A model generated the notes under the pieces. It was not told the DNA's origin, made no database searches, and saw only the letters and a list, made by a program, of their open reading frames with translations. The position numbers were made by a program, and so were the translations under genes. Below, one piece after another: positions 54,101 through 64,000 of a DNA stretch of 64,000 nucleotides. Source of the DNA: Brienomyrus brachyistius (lineage: Eukaryota > Chordata > Actinopteri > Osteoglossiformes > Mormyridae); the NCBI RefSeq assembly GCF_023856365.1, contig NC_064544.1, positions 26,755,920 to 26,819,919 of the forward strand, given 5' to 3'. The stretch's first letter is position 1. Each line of letters opens with the position of its first letter.

Positions 54101-57100
54101 CTAATCCGGTTTCGGCAAGGGGTGTTTGCTGCGCTTGGAGACATAAAGAAAATGTATAATTCTGTATGGCTCGAGGACCAAGAGGTACATCTTCATCGCT
54201 TTTTGTGGAGAGACTCTGAGGATGAGGATATTCAGGAGTATGCAATTACAAGAGTCAATATCGGTGATAAGCCAGCAGGCTGTATCGCAGAAGTTGCCAT
54301 GCGTGAGACAGCAAATTTGCCCATGTTTAATCATCTTGTTGAAGAGCGTCGCGTGCTGGAGCAAGACGCTTACGTAGATGATGTGCTTACATCCCATAGT
54401 GATTTGAACCAGCTCAAGCAAATAACGGCCAATATCGAACAAATCTTGGAGACTGGTGGATTTTATATGAAACCATGGGTTTACTCCGGCCAAAGTGGGA
54501 GACCAGAATCCAAGGACCCTGAGGAAAAGAAACCTGTGGTGATGGTCCTTCCGAATCAACTCCCTGATGAGAACAATAAAGCTTTGGGCCTAGGCTATGA
54601 TCCGGAGAGTGATAAACTTCATTTGATGACAGCGGTAAACTTCTCCAAAAGGAAAAAGAGGATGAGATTGGGAGAGAACTTGTCTAAAGATGAAATCAGG
54701 GCGCAGGTGCCAAACCCGCTCACTCGTAGAGAGCTCCTGAGTCAAGTTTCTGGGCTGTATGACCCCCTTGGTCTTGTGACACCTGTCAAGCAAAAGGGAG
54801 CCATTTTGGTGAGAAAAGCATTTCAGGAAGTAAGGGGCAAATACAGCCCATCAGAAAATACATGGGATGCTCCTTTGTCGGAGGGTCTATGGGAAGACGC
54901 TGTTCACCTCTTTGAAGATTATACCGAGCTTAGCCAGTTAAGATTCATCAGAGCCTTGACACCTCCTGCACCATGTGGCGAGCCCTGTGGTATTACGTTC
55001 TCTGACGGGAGTGAGTGCTCGTATGGGGCTGTGCTGTACTTGCGGTGGAAATTGCCACGAGATGTCATTGTACGGCTTGTTGAGTCCAAGGCAAGGTTGA
55101 CGCCGTTAGATCATAAAGGGGATGCTGTAAAAGCTGAGGTCTGTGGGGCTGTTTATGCTGCTCGCTTGAAAAAGTATTTCGAGAAGCATTGTAAGATTCA
55201 GGTAGCAAGATGGTACCATTTGGTTGATAGCCAGACTGTCCTAGGAGCTGTCCAACGTGAAAGCTATGGCTATCAAACATTCTTTGCCAATAGAATCGGG
55301 GAAATTCAAGGCAGCACAAATGTTCAAGACTGGTGGTGGATTCCTGGGCCACTCAACATAGCGGACATTATTTCGAGGGGGGCAAGCCCCAAAGAGTTGG
55401 ACGAAGGCTCAGAGTGGCAGCTGGGTCCTAAGTTCTTAAGGCTCCCAGAAAGTGAATGGCCAGTGAAATCTGCTAAGGATGTTACTATTGAAGCAAGAGA
55501 GAACCTTACAAGGATCCAGAAAAAAGCTTTTGTTGCTGCTCTTACGAGGGTCAGGGCAAAAAATGCAGGCCTGAAACAGGACTTAAATCTTCCCTCAGTG
55601 GTTTTGCATAGGCCATCTGCCAGGACTGTTGCAAGTCTGGTAGATATCAAGCGGTTTAGTAGCCTAATGCAACTAGTTAAATCAGTAGCGATGGTCTGGA
55701 GGGCGGCAAAGAAGTTTCTTCATGCCAAAGCCACCGGAAATCCAAAGTGGGAGGCAGTCCTATTGACAGGCATTGTCACCGTGGCCGAGAGAGAAGACGC
55801 CTTCCGAGACCTCTGTCTGTCAGCTCAAGAAGGAGTTACTTTCCCTACCACTACAACGGATCGGTTGGTGGTGTATAGGAATGAAACTAGTGGACTGTTG
55901 CTGTGTGGGGGCAGAATTCAGCATTTTAGAGAAGACTATTCGGCTGTCCCACTGCTGCCTTTTGATACTTGGCTAGGGACGCTACTAGCACGTCAAAGTC
56001 ATCAGCAGGGACATGAGGGGGTCGCTGGGACACTGCTTAGGATGCGGCAGAAGGCTTGGGTTGTTCAAGGGAGAAGGTTGGCCCAAAAGGTCGTCAACCA
56101 GTGTGTCCTTTGCAGGAAAGTAAGAGCTCGAATGTGCCGGCAAGTGATGGGTGATCTTCCAGTAGAGAGGTCAAGACCTGCCGCTCCTTTCCAGTTTACG
56201 ACTATTGATTTGTTTGGCCCGTACCTGGTGAAAGATGATGTGAAAAGAAGAGTGTCCATGAAGGTCTGGGGGGTTATCTTCTGCTGCATGGCAAGCCGTG
56301 CTTTATATGTAGATCTGGCCAGCAGTTTGTCTACAGAGAGCTTCTTAATGACCTATCAAAGATTCACAGCCATCAGGGGCCATCCCCTTAAGGTCTGGTC
56401 AGATCCTGGGACCAATTTTATTGGTGCAAGAGCCTTGCTGGTGGATCTGTATGCCTTCTTGCAGAGCCAAGATACATTGAGCTTGGAGGAGTACGCTGTA
56501 AAGAATGGGACAAGCTGGATCTGGAGAGTGCTCCCTGCTGACTCGCCACATCGAAATGGGGCTGCTGAAGCGGCTGTAAGAATTACCAAGAGAGCTCTTC
56601 AAGGACTGGGCAAGTCAGCAAATCTTACCTTCAATGAGTTCCTTACGGCCCTCCATTTGGCGGCGAACCTGGCTAATGAGAGGCCTATCGATGCAAGAGT
56701 CCAAAGTCGAGAGGGTCGCATTCAGTATGTAACACCAAATACGCTTCTCCTAGGTCGAGCATCCCACAGTGGGGACTCCAGGTCCTTCAATTTTAACGAC
56801 TACCCCTACAAGCGGCTCAGGGAGATCCAGAGCCAAGTTAGTGACTTTTGGAAAGCATGGTGTCAGCTTGCTGGGCCAAACCTCTTCATTAGAGCTAAAT
56901 GGCATACCACAGAGAGAAATGTTGCTGTAGGGGATGTCGTGTGGCTTTGTGATCAAAACTCCCTGCGAGGACAATTTAGACTTGGCCGAGTTGTCTCTGT
57001 GGCACCAGATTCAAAGGGCATCGTGAGAGATGTTGAAATTCTTGTTGTGCCTGGGGGCTGTGTGTTGGTCCAGCCTCAGAAGCCTGAAATCCAGCACTTA

Positions 57101-57199
57101 GCCTCTGGCGACGGGAAGGAAAAGCCTATTGGAGTGGTATTGCGCAGGGATGTCCGGCGACTTGTAGTCCTGTTGCCTGTGGAGGAGCAGGAAAATTAA
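51194..57199 (+). CDS. BEL/Pao retrotransposon Gag-Pol polyprotein, intact (copy 1)
   Basis: One frame of 2001 codons. Residues 1-200 are a coiled-coil-rich Gag head (RMTAKQRFSRLANSVMKF). About 215-400 is the BEL-type Gag core (LPRFDGNRRNFYLWKKEWEA). About 430 begins CIVCGERGHRKKLYYCKK with further CX2C motifs (zinc knuckles). About 599 is DLASDTNYI, the aspartic protease site with DLASD in place of the usual DSG. RT: YDPLGLVTPVK and AYVDDVLTS with YVDD at about 1060. RNase H: TFSDGSECSYGAV near 1271 and DSQTVLGAV. Integrase: HHCC (HQQGHEGVAGTLLR, CVLCRK) from about 1602, then catalytic Asp (IDLFGP, about 1671), Asp (WSDPGTNF, about 1737) and Glu (HRNGAAEAAVR, about 1792). It ends 75 bp before the next LTR, so there is no env. 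All enzymes look intact and it may be autonomous. Confidence 0.95.
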   Translation: MAESKSLKQLKRERMTAKQRFSRLANSVMKFCKKMSADELMEAFNKVVLDADKVLEANEEVEIAWLEELEHMSTPKESMRDDIKRTVEECEQKLDDVEHFVQKVLWGNFGNSELTVALEAAEKECKRLSMSQPGLKLEVYELMLNHLEGLVKAAKEAVFRWSRWISDAERPDFQQRMRNIESLLPELISGKADLLQAKLEHNGSSDATLPPPPAIKLRPTALPRFDGNRRNFYLWKKEWEALQKQGEPTGSKEVRKFQLLDSLEERVARELRLPTYGTADEIFRVLGNRFGNKSAIAVEIVEELQALPPVRGHQPRRVVDIIQVVEKALYDLSELGNTGALRNPLVTKSLESKLPENLKKEWLVYSAGEEEVASPEGRFDMLLKFLRSQEKIYEQLDQLRDDDSSKREIKIPQKHARTKATNSLGFQASCIVCGERGHRKKLYYCKKFKTLRVGEKREAVKKFGACVRCLEIHDGDAECKTTFLCKNEGCKDAQGLGHHYYLCPKVGSKEGDPRRLRPSPARAEGKRYTESQEEFLTSLPPDLAQRCRNVFCNSVSKTFSLTVPEQGLLAENDLKEFPVIMMILEVTANAGQKIGTLMDLASDTNYITHEAAGELDLRSEDVTLIVHGVGGMQVTVQTKRYLLKIRVKTSMGALKSHQLVCYGLDSIAEVNRHVSAERLQKIFPHVPFHQLVRPTKIKLLISHKEGQLVPQKVCSVGDLVLWDGPLGKTVGGSHPDLLEDVTVTVHDSKTHFARSMRTAAAGYKEITSDYSGKLLRLTRATMSSVNRDFMDWWRWDSIGAACEPRCGGCRCGNCQPGGKEMTISEERELEKIKDGLTYVTEDHHSIKPHWHARYPWIEDLGTLPNNRGAVEATFLRTEKQLTREIEWKMAYKAQVHDMVERRAVIKLSKEELENWTGPVWYISHLIAPNPHSVTTPVRLVWNSSQKFRGQSLNDLLIKGPDVLNSIRAVLIRFRQGVFAALGDIKKMYNSVWLEDQEVHLHRFLWRDSEDEDIQEYAITRVNIGDKPAGCIAEVAMRETANLPMFNHLVEERRVLEQDAYVDDVLTSHSDLNQLKQITANIEQILETGGFYMKPWVYSGQSGRPESKDPEEKKPVVMVLPNQLPDENNKALGLGYDPESDKLHLMTAVNFSKRKKRMRLGENLSKDEIRAQVPNPLTRRELLSQVSGLYDPLGLVTPVKQKGAILVRKAFQEVRGKYSPSENTWDAPLSEGLWEDAVHLFEDYTELSQLRFIRALTPPAPCGEPCGITFSDGSECSYGAVLYLRWKLPRDVIVRLVESKARLTPLDHKGDAVKAEVCGAVYAARLKKYFEKHCKIQVARWYHLVDSQTVLGAVQRESYGYQTFFANRIGEIQGSTNVQDWWWIPGPLNIADIISRGASPKELDEGSEWQLGPKFLRLPESEWPVKSAKDVTIEARENLTRIQKKAFVAALTRVRAKNAGLKQDLNLPSVVLHRPSARTVASLVDIKRFSSLMQLVKSVAMVWRAAKKFLHAKATGNPKWEAVLLTGIVTVAEREDAFRDLCLSAQEGVTFPTTTTDRLVVYRNETSGLLLCGGRIQHFREDYSAVPLLPFDTWLGTLLARQSHQQGHEGVAGTLLRMRQKAWVVQGRRLAQKVVNQCVLCRKVRARMCRQVMGDLPVERSRPAAPFQFTTIDLFGPYLVKDDVKRRVSMKVWGVIFCCMASRALYVDLASSLSTESFLMTYQRFTAIRGHPLKVWSDPGTNFIGARALLVDLYAFLQSQDTLSLEEYAVKNGTSWIWRVLPADSPHRNGAAEAAVRITKRALQGLGKSANLTFNEFLTALHLAANLANERPIDARVQSREGRIQYVTPNTLLLGRASHSGDSRSFNFNDYPYKRLREIQSQVSDFWKAWCQLAGPNLFIRAKWHTTERNVAVGDVVWLCDQNSLRGQFRLGRVVSVAPDSKGIVRDVEILVVPGGCVLVQPQKPEIQHLASGDGKEKPIGVVLRRDVRRLVVLLPVEEQEN

Positions 57200-57253
57200 A
57201 ACTCTTTAGGGTCTATATTCGCCTTGAAGTTCTCCAACCTTTCTGTTCAAGAA

Positions 57254-57273
57254 CAAAAAGGTTGAGTGGGAGG
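57254..57273 (+). other. Probable polypurine tract of copy 1
   Basis: AAAAAGGTTGAGTGGGAGG lies directly before the second LTR, where plus-strand DNA synthesis of an LTR retrotransposon is primed. It is interrupted by TT and T, so it is not ideal. Confidence 0.6.
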
Positions 57274-58281
57274 TGTTGCGATGAACGTCATTCCAGCAAG
57301 TGGTTACGTCGTTCACGCAAGTGGTCATGCGGAACCAAAGTTTACTCACCTGTGTGCACCCGAGGGGAAGGCATTAACGGACGCACCTGCTCTTTATTTG
57401 GGATAAAGTCGGCAAAACGCATTGGTAGCGCGACAAGCAAAGGGTCAAATCTACACCAAGTGCTTCTGGAACTGTGCTGTGATTGTGTACTGAAAAGTAG
57501 ACTCTGAACGGACAGCCGGTAAGACCATGAACCATGCGTGTTGGAGACTTTGTTGCAAATGTTATTTGTAGCAAGCACTACCTGTTGCGAGTGGGGTTTA
57601 TTTCTTAATAGGGTGCGCTAATGAGGCATTGAGGCGCTGGTGCTGGCTTGTAACATTATATGAGTTGTGGTATTTGACTGTATTAGGAATAAATGGTGTG
57701 CTGTAAGTGTCTCAATGACAATATGTGGAATGCTGTTTTATTGATTCAGATGTTTGCATTAATGCGGTTTAAAAGGGGGGTTTCTATTTTTAGTTTATCT
57801 AAAAGTTAAATATTAAATTGCTAAAAAGAAAAAAAAGTATTAAGGGTGAACTTTCCTTTTAATAATTCATATGGGCAGAAGTGTTAAACCTATTGTTCGA
57901 TTGTCTAATTGGTTAGCTTTTCATTGCAATTTATTGCGTTGAGTAACTCATTTATGTGTTTCCCCAGTGGTTTGATTTTAAACTTTGATGTTTGGAGGAA
58001 TTTTATTCAGAACAAGTTATGTATAATTGTGTGGAAATTTAAAGCTGAGATTGGTCATTTATTGTATATTTTGTGGGTATGTATATATATATATATATGT
58101 GCATTTAAAGTAAAATTTTGTGTTTGCTCATAAGATAGATTGGTGAAAGTTGGTGTTTTGTGGTTTAAGGTTTTTCACCTGTAAATGCCTGGCTTGAGGA
58201 AAGCGAAGATAAAATAAAAAAGGGATAAAGAGTCCAAAAAGAAGGCCTGGTTATTCTGAGTGAAATCCAGTTATATGTTCA
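57274..58281 (+). repeat. Shared BEL/Pao LTR between copies 1 and 2
   Basis: Acts as 3' LTR for copy 1 and 5' LTR for copy 2. Internal sequence follows immediately with no host DNA between, at a constant offset of 7269 bp from copy 1. Near-identity to the LTR at 50003 points to very recent origin. The right edge is inferred as for the first LTR. Confidence 0.85.
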
Positions 58282-58462
58282 GTTTTGGTACATCCCTATC
58301 AAGTGAGGGGTAAAGCACAGTAAGAATTGTGATCACTTGACAGTGAAAAACCGCTGTAAGTTGGTTTATGAAGCTTCAACTAAGCCTGCCCACTTAAGCT
58401 CCTGTCTAATAGCTGCCAAGGCAAGCCCAGTACCTCCCATTTAGAGTTCACCAAAGTTTAGA

Positions 58463-61400
58463 ATGGCCTAGTCAAAGTCTCTGAAGCAATTAAAGAGAGA
58501 GCGAATGACTGCCAAACAGCGGTTTTCCCGACTAGCAAACTCCGTAATGAAGTTTTGCAAGAAAATGTCGGCCGATGAATTGATGGAAGCCTTCAATAAG
58601 GTTGTGCTGGATGCTGATAAGGTCTTGGAGGCGAATGAGGAGGTGGAAATTGCCTGGTTGGAGGAGTTGGAGCATATGTCGACCCCGAAAGAGAGCATGA
58701 GAGATGACATCAAAAGGACAGTGGAGGAGTGTGAACAGAAACTTGACGACGTGGAGCACTTCGTTCAGAAGGTCCTATGGGGAAATTTTGGCAACTCTGA
58801 ATTGACTGTGGCCCTGGAGGCTGCTGAAAAGGAGTGTAAGCGCCTTTCGATGAGTCAGCCTGGCCTGAAGTTGGAGGTGTATGAGTTGATGCTTAATCAC
58901 CTTGAGGGGCTGGTAAAGGCAGCGAAAGAGGCTGTTTTTCGATGGAGTCGTTGGATCTCAGATGCAGAGCGGCCTGACTTTCAGCAGCGTATGAGGAACA
59001 TAGAGAGTTTGTTGCCTGAGTTGATTTCGGGGAAGGCTGACCTATTACAGGCGAAGTTGGAACATAATGGGTCCTCAGATGCAACCCTGCCCCCGCCTCC
59101 AGCTATTAAGCTGAGGCCAACAGCACTCCCTCGGTTTGATGGAAATAGGCGGAACTTCTACCTCTGGAAAAAGGAATGGGAAGCATTGCAAAAGCAAGGA
59201 GAACCCACTGGGTCCAAGGAGGTGAGGAAGTTTCAGCTTTTGGATAGTCTTGAGGAAAGGGTGGCAAGAGAACTCCGCCTGCCAACCTATGGAACAGCTG
59301 ATGAAATATTTCGGGTTCTTGGAAATCGGTTTGGAAATAAATCAGCAATTGCCGTGGAGATTGTAGAGGAACTGCAGGCTCTGCCTCCAGTGAGAGGCCA
59401 TCAGCCACGGAGGGTTGTGGACATGATACAGGTTGTTGAAAAGGCCTTGTATGACCTTAGTGAGTTGGGAAATACGGGTGCTTTGAGGAATCCTCTTGTC
59501 ACGAAATCCTTAGAAAGTAAACTGCCTGAAAACTTGAAAAAGGAATGGTTGGTCTATTCGGCAGGAGAGGAGGAGGTTGCATCACCTGAAGGTAGATTTG
59601 ACATGCTCCTTAAGTTCCTGAGAAGTCAGGAAAAGATTTATGAGCAGTTGGACCAATTAAGGGACGATGATTCCAGTAAGAGAGAGATAAAAATCCCACA
59701 AAAGCATGCCCGGACCAAAGCCACTAACTCGTTAGGCTTTCAAGCATCTTGCATTGTCTGTGGAGAGAGGGGTCACAGGAAGAAGTTGTACTACTGCAAG
59801 AAATTTAAAATGCTTCGAGTGGGGGAGAAGAGGGAGGCCGTTAAGAAGTTCGGCGCTTGTGTGAGGTGTCTTGAGATTCACGATGGTGACGCAGAGTGTA
59901 AGACCACCTTCCTGTGTAAAAATGAGGGGTGCAAGGACGCTCAAGGCCTAGGTCATCACTACTACCTCTGTCCCAAGGTTGGAAGCAAGGAAGGAGACCC
60001 AAGGCGGTTGAGGCCCAGTCCAGCAAGAGCTGAAGGGAAGAGGTATACTGAAAGCCAGGAAGAGTTCCTAACGAGCTTGCCCCCTGATTTAGCTCAGCGG
60101 TGTCGGAATGTGTTCTGCAACTCTGTCTCAAAGACATTTAGCTTAACCGTTCCAGAGCAGGGGTTGCTAGCGGAGAATGACCTCAAGGAGTTTCCAGTTA
60201 TAATGATGATCCTTGAGGTCACTGCCAATGCTGGGCAGAAGATTGGAACTTTGATGGACCTGGCATCTGATACCAATTATATTACCCATGAGGCTGCTGG
60301 TGAGCTGGACTTAAGGAGTGAGGATGTGACCCTTATAGTCCATGGAGTTGGCGGAATGCAAGTAACAGTTCAGACCAAGCGTTACCTGCTGAAGATACGG
60401 GTCAAAACCTCAATGGGAGCCCTGAAGTCTCATCAGCTTGTGTGTTATGGGCTTGATAGCATTGCAGAGGTTAACCGTCATGTGTCAGCAGAAAGACTGC
60501 AAAAAATATTTCCTCATGTTCCCTTTCATCAACTGGTCCGCCCTACTAAGATTAAACTCCTCATAAGCCATAAGGAAGGGCAGCTTGTCCCTCAGAAGGT
60601 GTGCTCTGTTGGGGACCTTGTCCTGTGGGATGGGCCTCTGGGTAAAACAGTGGGCGGTTCTCATCCAGATCTGTTAGAAGACGTTACAGTCACTGTCCAC
60701 GATTCTAAAACTCATTCTGCACGCTCCATGCGGACAGCGGCTGCTGGATATAAAGAGATCACCAGTGACTACTCAGGTAAACTTCTTCGACTCACTCGGG
60801 CTACTATGTCCTCTGTCAACCGAGATTTTATGGATTGGTGGAGGTGGGACAGCATTGGGGCTGCTTGTGAGCCTCGGTGTGGTGGCTGTAGATGTGGAAA
60901 TTGCCAACCTGGGGGAAAGGAGATGACTATTTCCGAGGAACGAGAGCTGGAGAAAATAAAGGATGGACTTACTTATGTGACTGAAGATCACCATAGCATA
61001 AAGCCACACTGGCATGCAAGGTATCCCTGGATTGAGGACTTGGGAACGCTGCCTAACAATAGGGGAGCTGTTGAAGCAACGTTCCTGAGAACCGAGAAGC
61101 AACTGACAAGGGAGATTGAATGGAAAATGGCCTATAAAGCACAGGTCCATGACATGGTCGAGCGGAGGGCTGTTATTAAGCTTTCAAAGGAAGAGTTGGA
61201 AAACTGGACCGGACCAGTATGGTATATCAGTCACCTAATTGCACCGAACCCTCACTCTGTTACTACACCAGTCCGTCTTGTGTGGAATAGTAGCCAGAAA
61301 TTCAGGGGTCAAAGCCTAAATGACTTGCTCATTAAAGGTCCAGATGTCCTCAACAGTATACGTGCTGTTCTAATCCGGTTTCGGCAAGGGGTGTTTGCTG

Positions 61401-64000
61401 CGCTTGGAGACATAAAGAAAATGTATAATTCTGTATGGCTCGAGGACCAAGAGGTACATCTTCATCGCTTTTTGTGGAGAGACTCTGAGGATGAGGATAT
61501 TCAGGAGTATGCAATTACAAGAGTCAATATCGGTGATAAGCCAGCAGGCTGTATCGCAGAAGTTGCCATGCGTGAGACAGCAAATTTGCCCATGTTTAAT
61601 CATCTTGTTGAAGAGCGTCGCGTGCTGGAGCAAGACGCTTACGTAGATGATGTGCTTACATCCCATAGTGATTTGAACCAGCTCAAGCAAATAACGGCCA
61701 ATATCGAACAAATCTTGGAGACTGGTGGATTTTATATGAAACCATGGGTTTACTCCGGCCAAAGTGGGAGACCAGAATCCAAGGACCCTGAGGAAAAGAA
61801 ACCTGTGGTGATGGTCCTTCCGAATCAACTCCCTGATGAGAACAATAAAGCTTTGGGCCTAGGCTATGATCCGGAGAGTGATAAACTTCATTTGATGACA
61901 GCGGTAAACTTCTCCAAAAGGAAAAAGAGGATGAGATTGGGAGAGAACTTGTCTAAAGATGAAATCAGGGCGCAGGTGCCAAACCCGCTCACTCGTAGAG
62001 AGCTCCTGAGTCAAGTTTCTGGGCTGTATGACCCCCTTGGTCTTGTGACACCTGTCAAGCAAAAGGGAGCCATTTTGGTGAGAAAAGCATTTCAGGAAGT
62101 AAGGGGCAAATACAGCCCATCAGAAAATACATGGGATGCTCCTTTGTCGGAGGGTCTATGGGAAGACGCTGTTCACCTCTTTGAAGATTATACCGAGCTT
62201 AGCCAGTTAAGATTCATCAGAGCCTTGACACCTCCTGCACCATGTGGCGAGCCCTGTGGTATTACGTTCTCTGACGGGAGTGAGTGCTCGTATGGGGCTG
62301 TGCTGTACTTGCGGTGGAAATTGCCACGAGATGTCATTGTACGGCTTGTTGAGTCCAAGGCAAGGTTGACGCTGTTAGATCATAAAGGGGATGCTGTAAA
62401 AGCTGAGGTCTGTGGGGCTGTTTATGCTGCTCGCTTGAAAAAGTATTTCGAGAAGCATTGTAAGATTCAGGTAGCAAGATGGTACCATTTGGTTGATAGC
62501 CAGACTGTCCTAGGAGCTGTCCAACGTGAAAGCTATGGCTATCAAACATTCTTTGCCAATAGAATCGGGGAAATTCAAGGCAGCACAAATGTTCAAGACT
62601 GGTGGTGGATTCCTGGGCCACTCAACATAGCGGACATTATTTCGAGGGGGGCAAGCCCCAAAGAGTTGGACGAAGGCTCAGAGTGGCAGCTGGGTCCTAA
62701 GTTCTTAAGGCTCCCAGAAAGTGAATGGCCAGTGAAATCTGCTAAGGATGTTACTATTGAAGCAAGAGAGAACCTTACAAGGATCCAGAAAAAAGCTTTT
62801 GTTGCTGCTCTTACGAGGGTCAGGGCAAAAAATGCAGGCCTGAAACAGGACTTAAATCTTCCCTCAGTGGTTTTGCATAGGCCATCTGCCAGGACTGTTG
62901 CAAGTCTGGTAGATATCAAGCGGTTTAGTAGCCTAATGCAACTAGTTAAATCAGTAGCGATGGTCTGGAGGGCGGCAAAGAAGTTTCTTCATGCCAAAGC
63001 CACCGGAAATCCAAAGTGGGAGGCAGTCCTATTGACAGGCATTGTCACCGTGGCCGAGAGAGAAGACGCCTTCCGAGACCTCTGTCTGTCAGCTCAAGAA
63101 GGAGTTACTTTCCCTACCACTACAACGGATCGGTTGGTGGTGTATAGGAATGAAACTAGTGGACTGTTGCTGTGTGGGGGCAGAATTCAGCATTTTAGAG
63201 AAGACTATTCGGCTGTCCCACTGCTGCCTTTTGATACTTGGCTAGGGACGCTACTAGCACGTCAAAGTCATCAGCAGGGACATGAGGGGGTCGCTGGGAC
63301 ACTGCTTAGGATGCGGCAGAAGGCTTGGGTTGTTCAAGGGAGAAGGTTGGCCCAAAAGGTCGTCAACCAGTGTGTCCTTTGCAGGAAAGTAAGAGCTCGA
63401 ATGTGCCGGCAAGTGATGGGTGATCTTCCAGTAGAGAGGTCAAGACCTGCCGCTCCTTTCCAGTTTACGACTATTGATTTGTTTGGCCCGTACCTGGTGA
63501 AAGATGATGTGAAAAGAAGAGTGTCCATGAAGGTCTGGGGGGTTATCTTCTGCTGCATGGCAAGCCGTGCTTTATATGTAGATCTGGCCAGCAGTTTGTC
63601 TACAGAGAGCTTCTTAATGACCTATCAAAGATTCACAGCCATCAGGGGCCATCCCCTTAAGGTCTGGTCAGATCCTGGGACCAATTTTATTGGTGCAAGA
63701 GCCTTGCTGGTGGATCTGTATGCCTTCTTGCAGAGCCAAGATACATTGAGCTTGGAGGAGTACGCTGTAAAGAATGGGACAAGCTGGATCTGGAGAGTGC
63801 TCCCTGCTGACTCGCCACATCGAAATGGGGCTGCTGAAGCGGCTGTAAGAATTACCAAGAGAGCTCTTCAAGGACTGGGCAAGTCAGCAAATCTTACCTT
63901 CAATGAGTTCCTTACGGCCCTCCATTTGGCGGCGAACCTGGCTAATGAGAGGCCTATCGATGCAAGAGTCCAAAGTCGAGAGGGTCGCATTCAGTATGTA
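58463..64000 (+). pseudogene. BEL/Pao Gag-Pol polyprotein, copy 2, stop at codon 3, cut by window end
   Basis: Same order of domains as copy 1, open from codon 4 to the right edge (about 1846 codons, into the integrase after the catalytic Glu). GAG at codon 3 of copy 1 is TAG here (58469-58471). Other differences I could see: Ile to Met near 321, Thr to Met near 450 (in the zinc-knuckle region), Phe to Ser near 751, and Pro to Leu near 1303 (RNase H region). Translation might restart at the Met near residue 17, so function is not excluded. The 3' LTR lies outside the window. Confidence 0.9.

Noticed and set aside
58468..63871. Numerous minus-strand ORFs in both BEL copies
   Set aside because: Duplicated shadows of the plus-strand polyprotein.

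Overview
This is vertebrate genomic DNA, most probably from a teleost fish. The genes are split by GT-AG introns with long AT-rich spacers. The repeats are tRNA-derived SINEs with ATGG tails, Tc1, hAT, piggyBac, L2-type and Tx1-type LINEs, a Maverick/Polinton and BEL/Pao elements, a mix typical of ray-finned fish. There is no sign of prokaryotic organisation. The species cannot be fixed from this sequence.

Host genes. All convincing host exons are on the minus strand. (A) An immunoglobulin-superfamily gene of butyrophilin/MOG/SKINT type: signal-peptide exon 26371-26431, a V-set exon 25808-26152, then after about 16 kb of nested repeats a second V-set exon 9216-9569, three membrane-helix exons (8403-8504, 7830-7925, 7022-7114) and a charged terminal exon 6711-6895. 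Every internal junction is phase 1, so it can be read as one 20-kb gene. (B) A weaker exon pair at 2035-2495. (C) A second gene with the same three-helix exon run at 36539-43047, continuing into a fourth hydrophobic exon, a 19-nt microexon and a coil-like tail. Its Ig exons are not visible here. (D) An isolated LASP/nebulin-type SH3 exon at 33824-33982.

Mobile DNA. 0-6 kb: Gypsy integrase scrap, SINE, L2-type ends, an R2-like LINE remnant carrying a hAT MITE, and a hAT 5' end. 10-16 kb: MITEs, a SINE partial dimer, and two piggyBac halves in inverted orientation around an L2-type LINE. 17-24 kb: a 35-bp minisatellite of about 52 units running up to a Tx1-type LINE. 24-33 kb: hAT BED-finger fragments, SINEs, a Polinton remnant, and a solo LTR with a 5-bp target duplication. 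36-46 kb: 63-bp and 65-bp minisatellites, Tc1 and Harbinger-like remnants in the introns of gene C, and further LINE ends. 46.7-48.3 kb: a GC-rich, proline-rich 500-codon ORF of unknown nature, followed by a diverged tandem repeat of about 190 bp.

49.3-64 kb: a piggyBac element (TTAA plus CCCTCTATGG terminus, Cys-rich C-terminus) is interrupted by a very young BEL/Pao retrotransposon arranged LTR-internal-LTR-internal. The first copy has an intact 2001-codon polyprotein. The second copy is nearly identical, has a stop at codon 3, and runs off the window.

The most original signal is the family of V-set receptors with three consecutive phase-1 transmembrane exons (genes A and C), hidden from ORF-based views because the exons are 19-185 bp apart from the V-sets.
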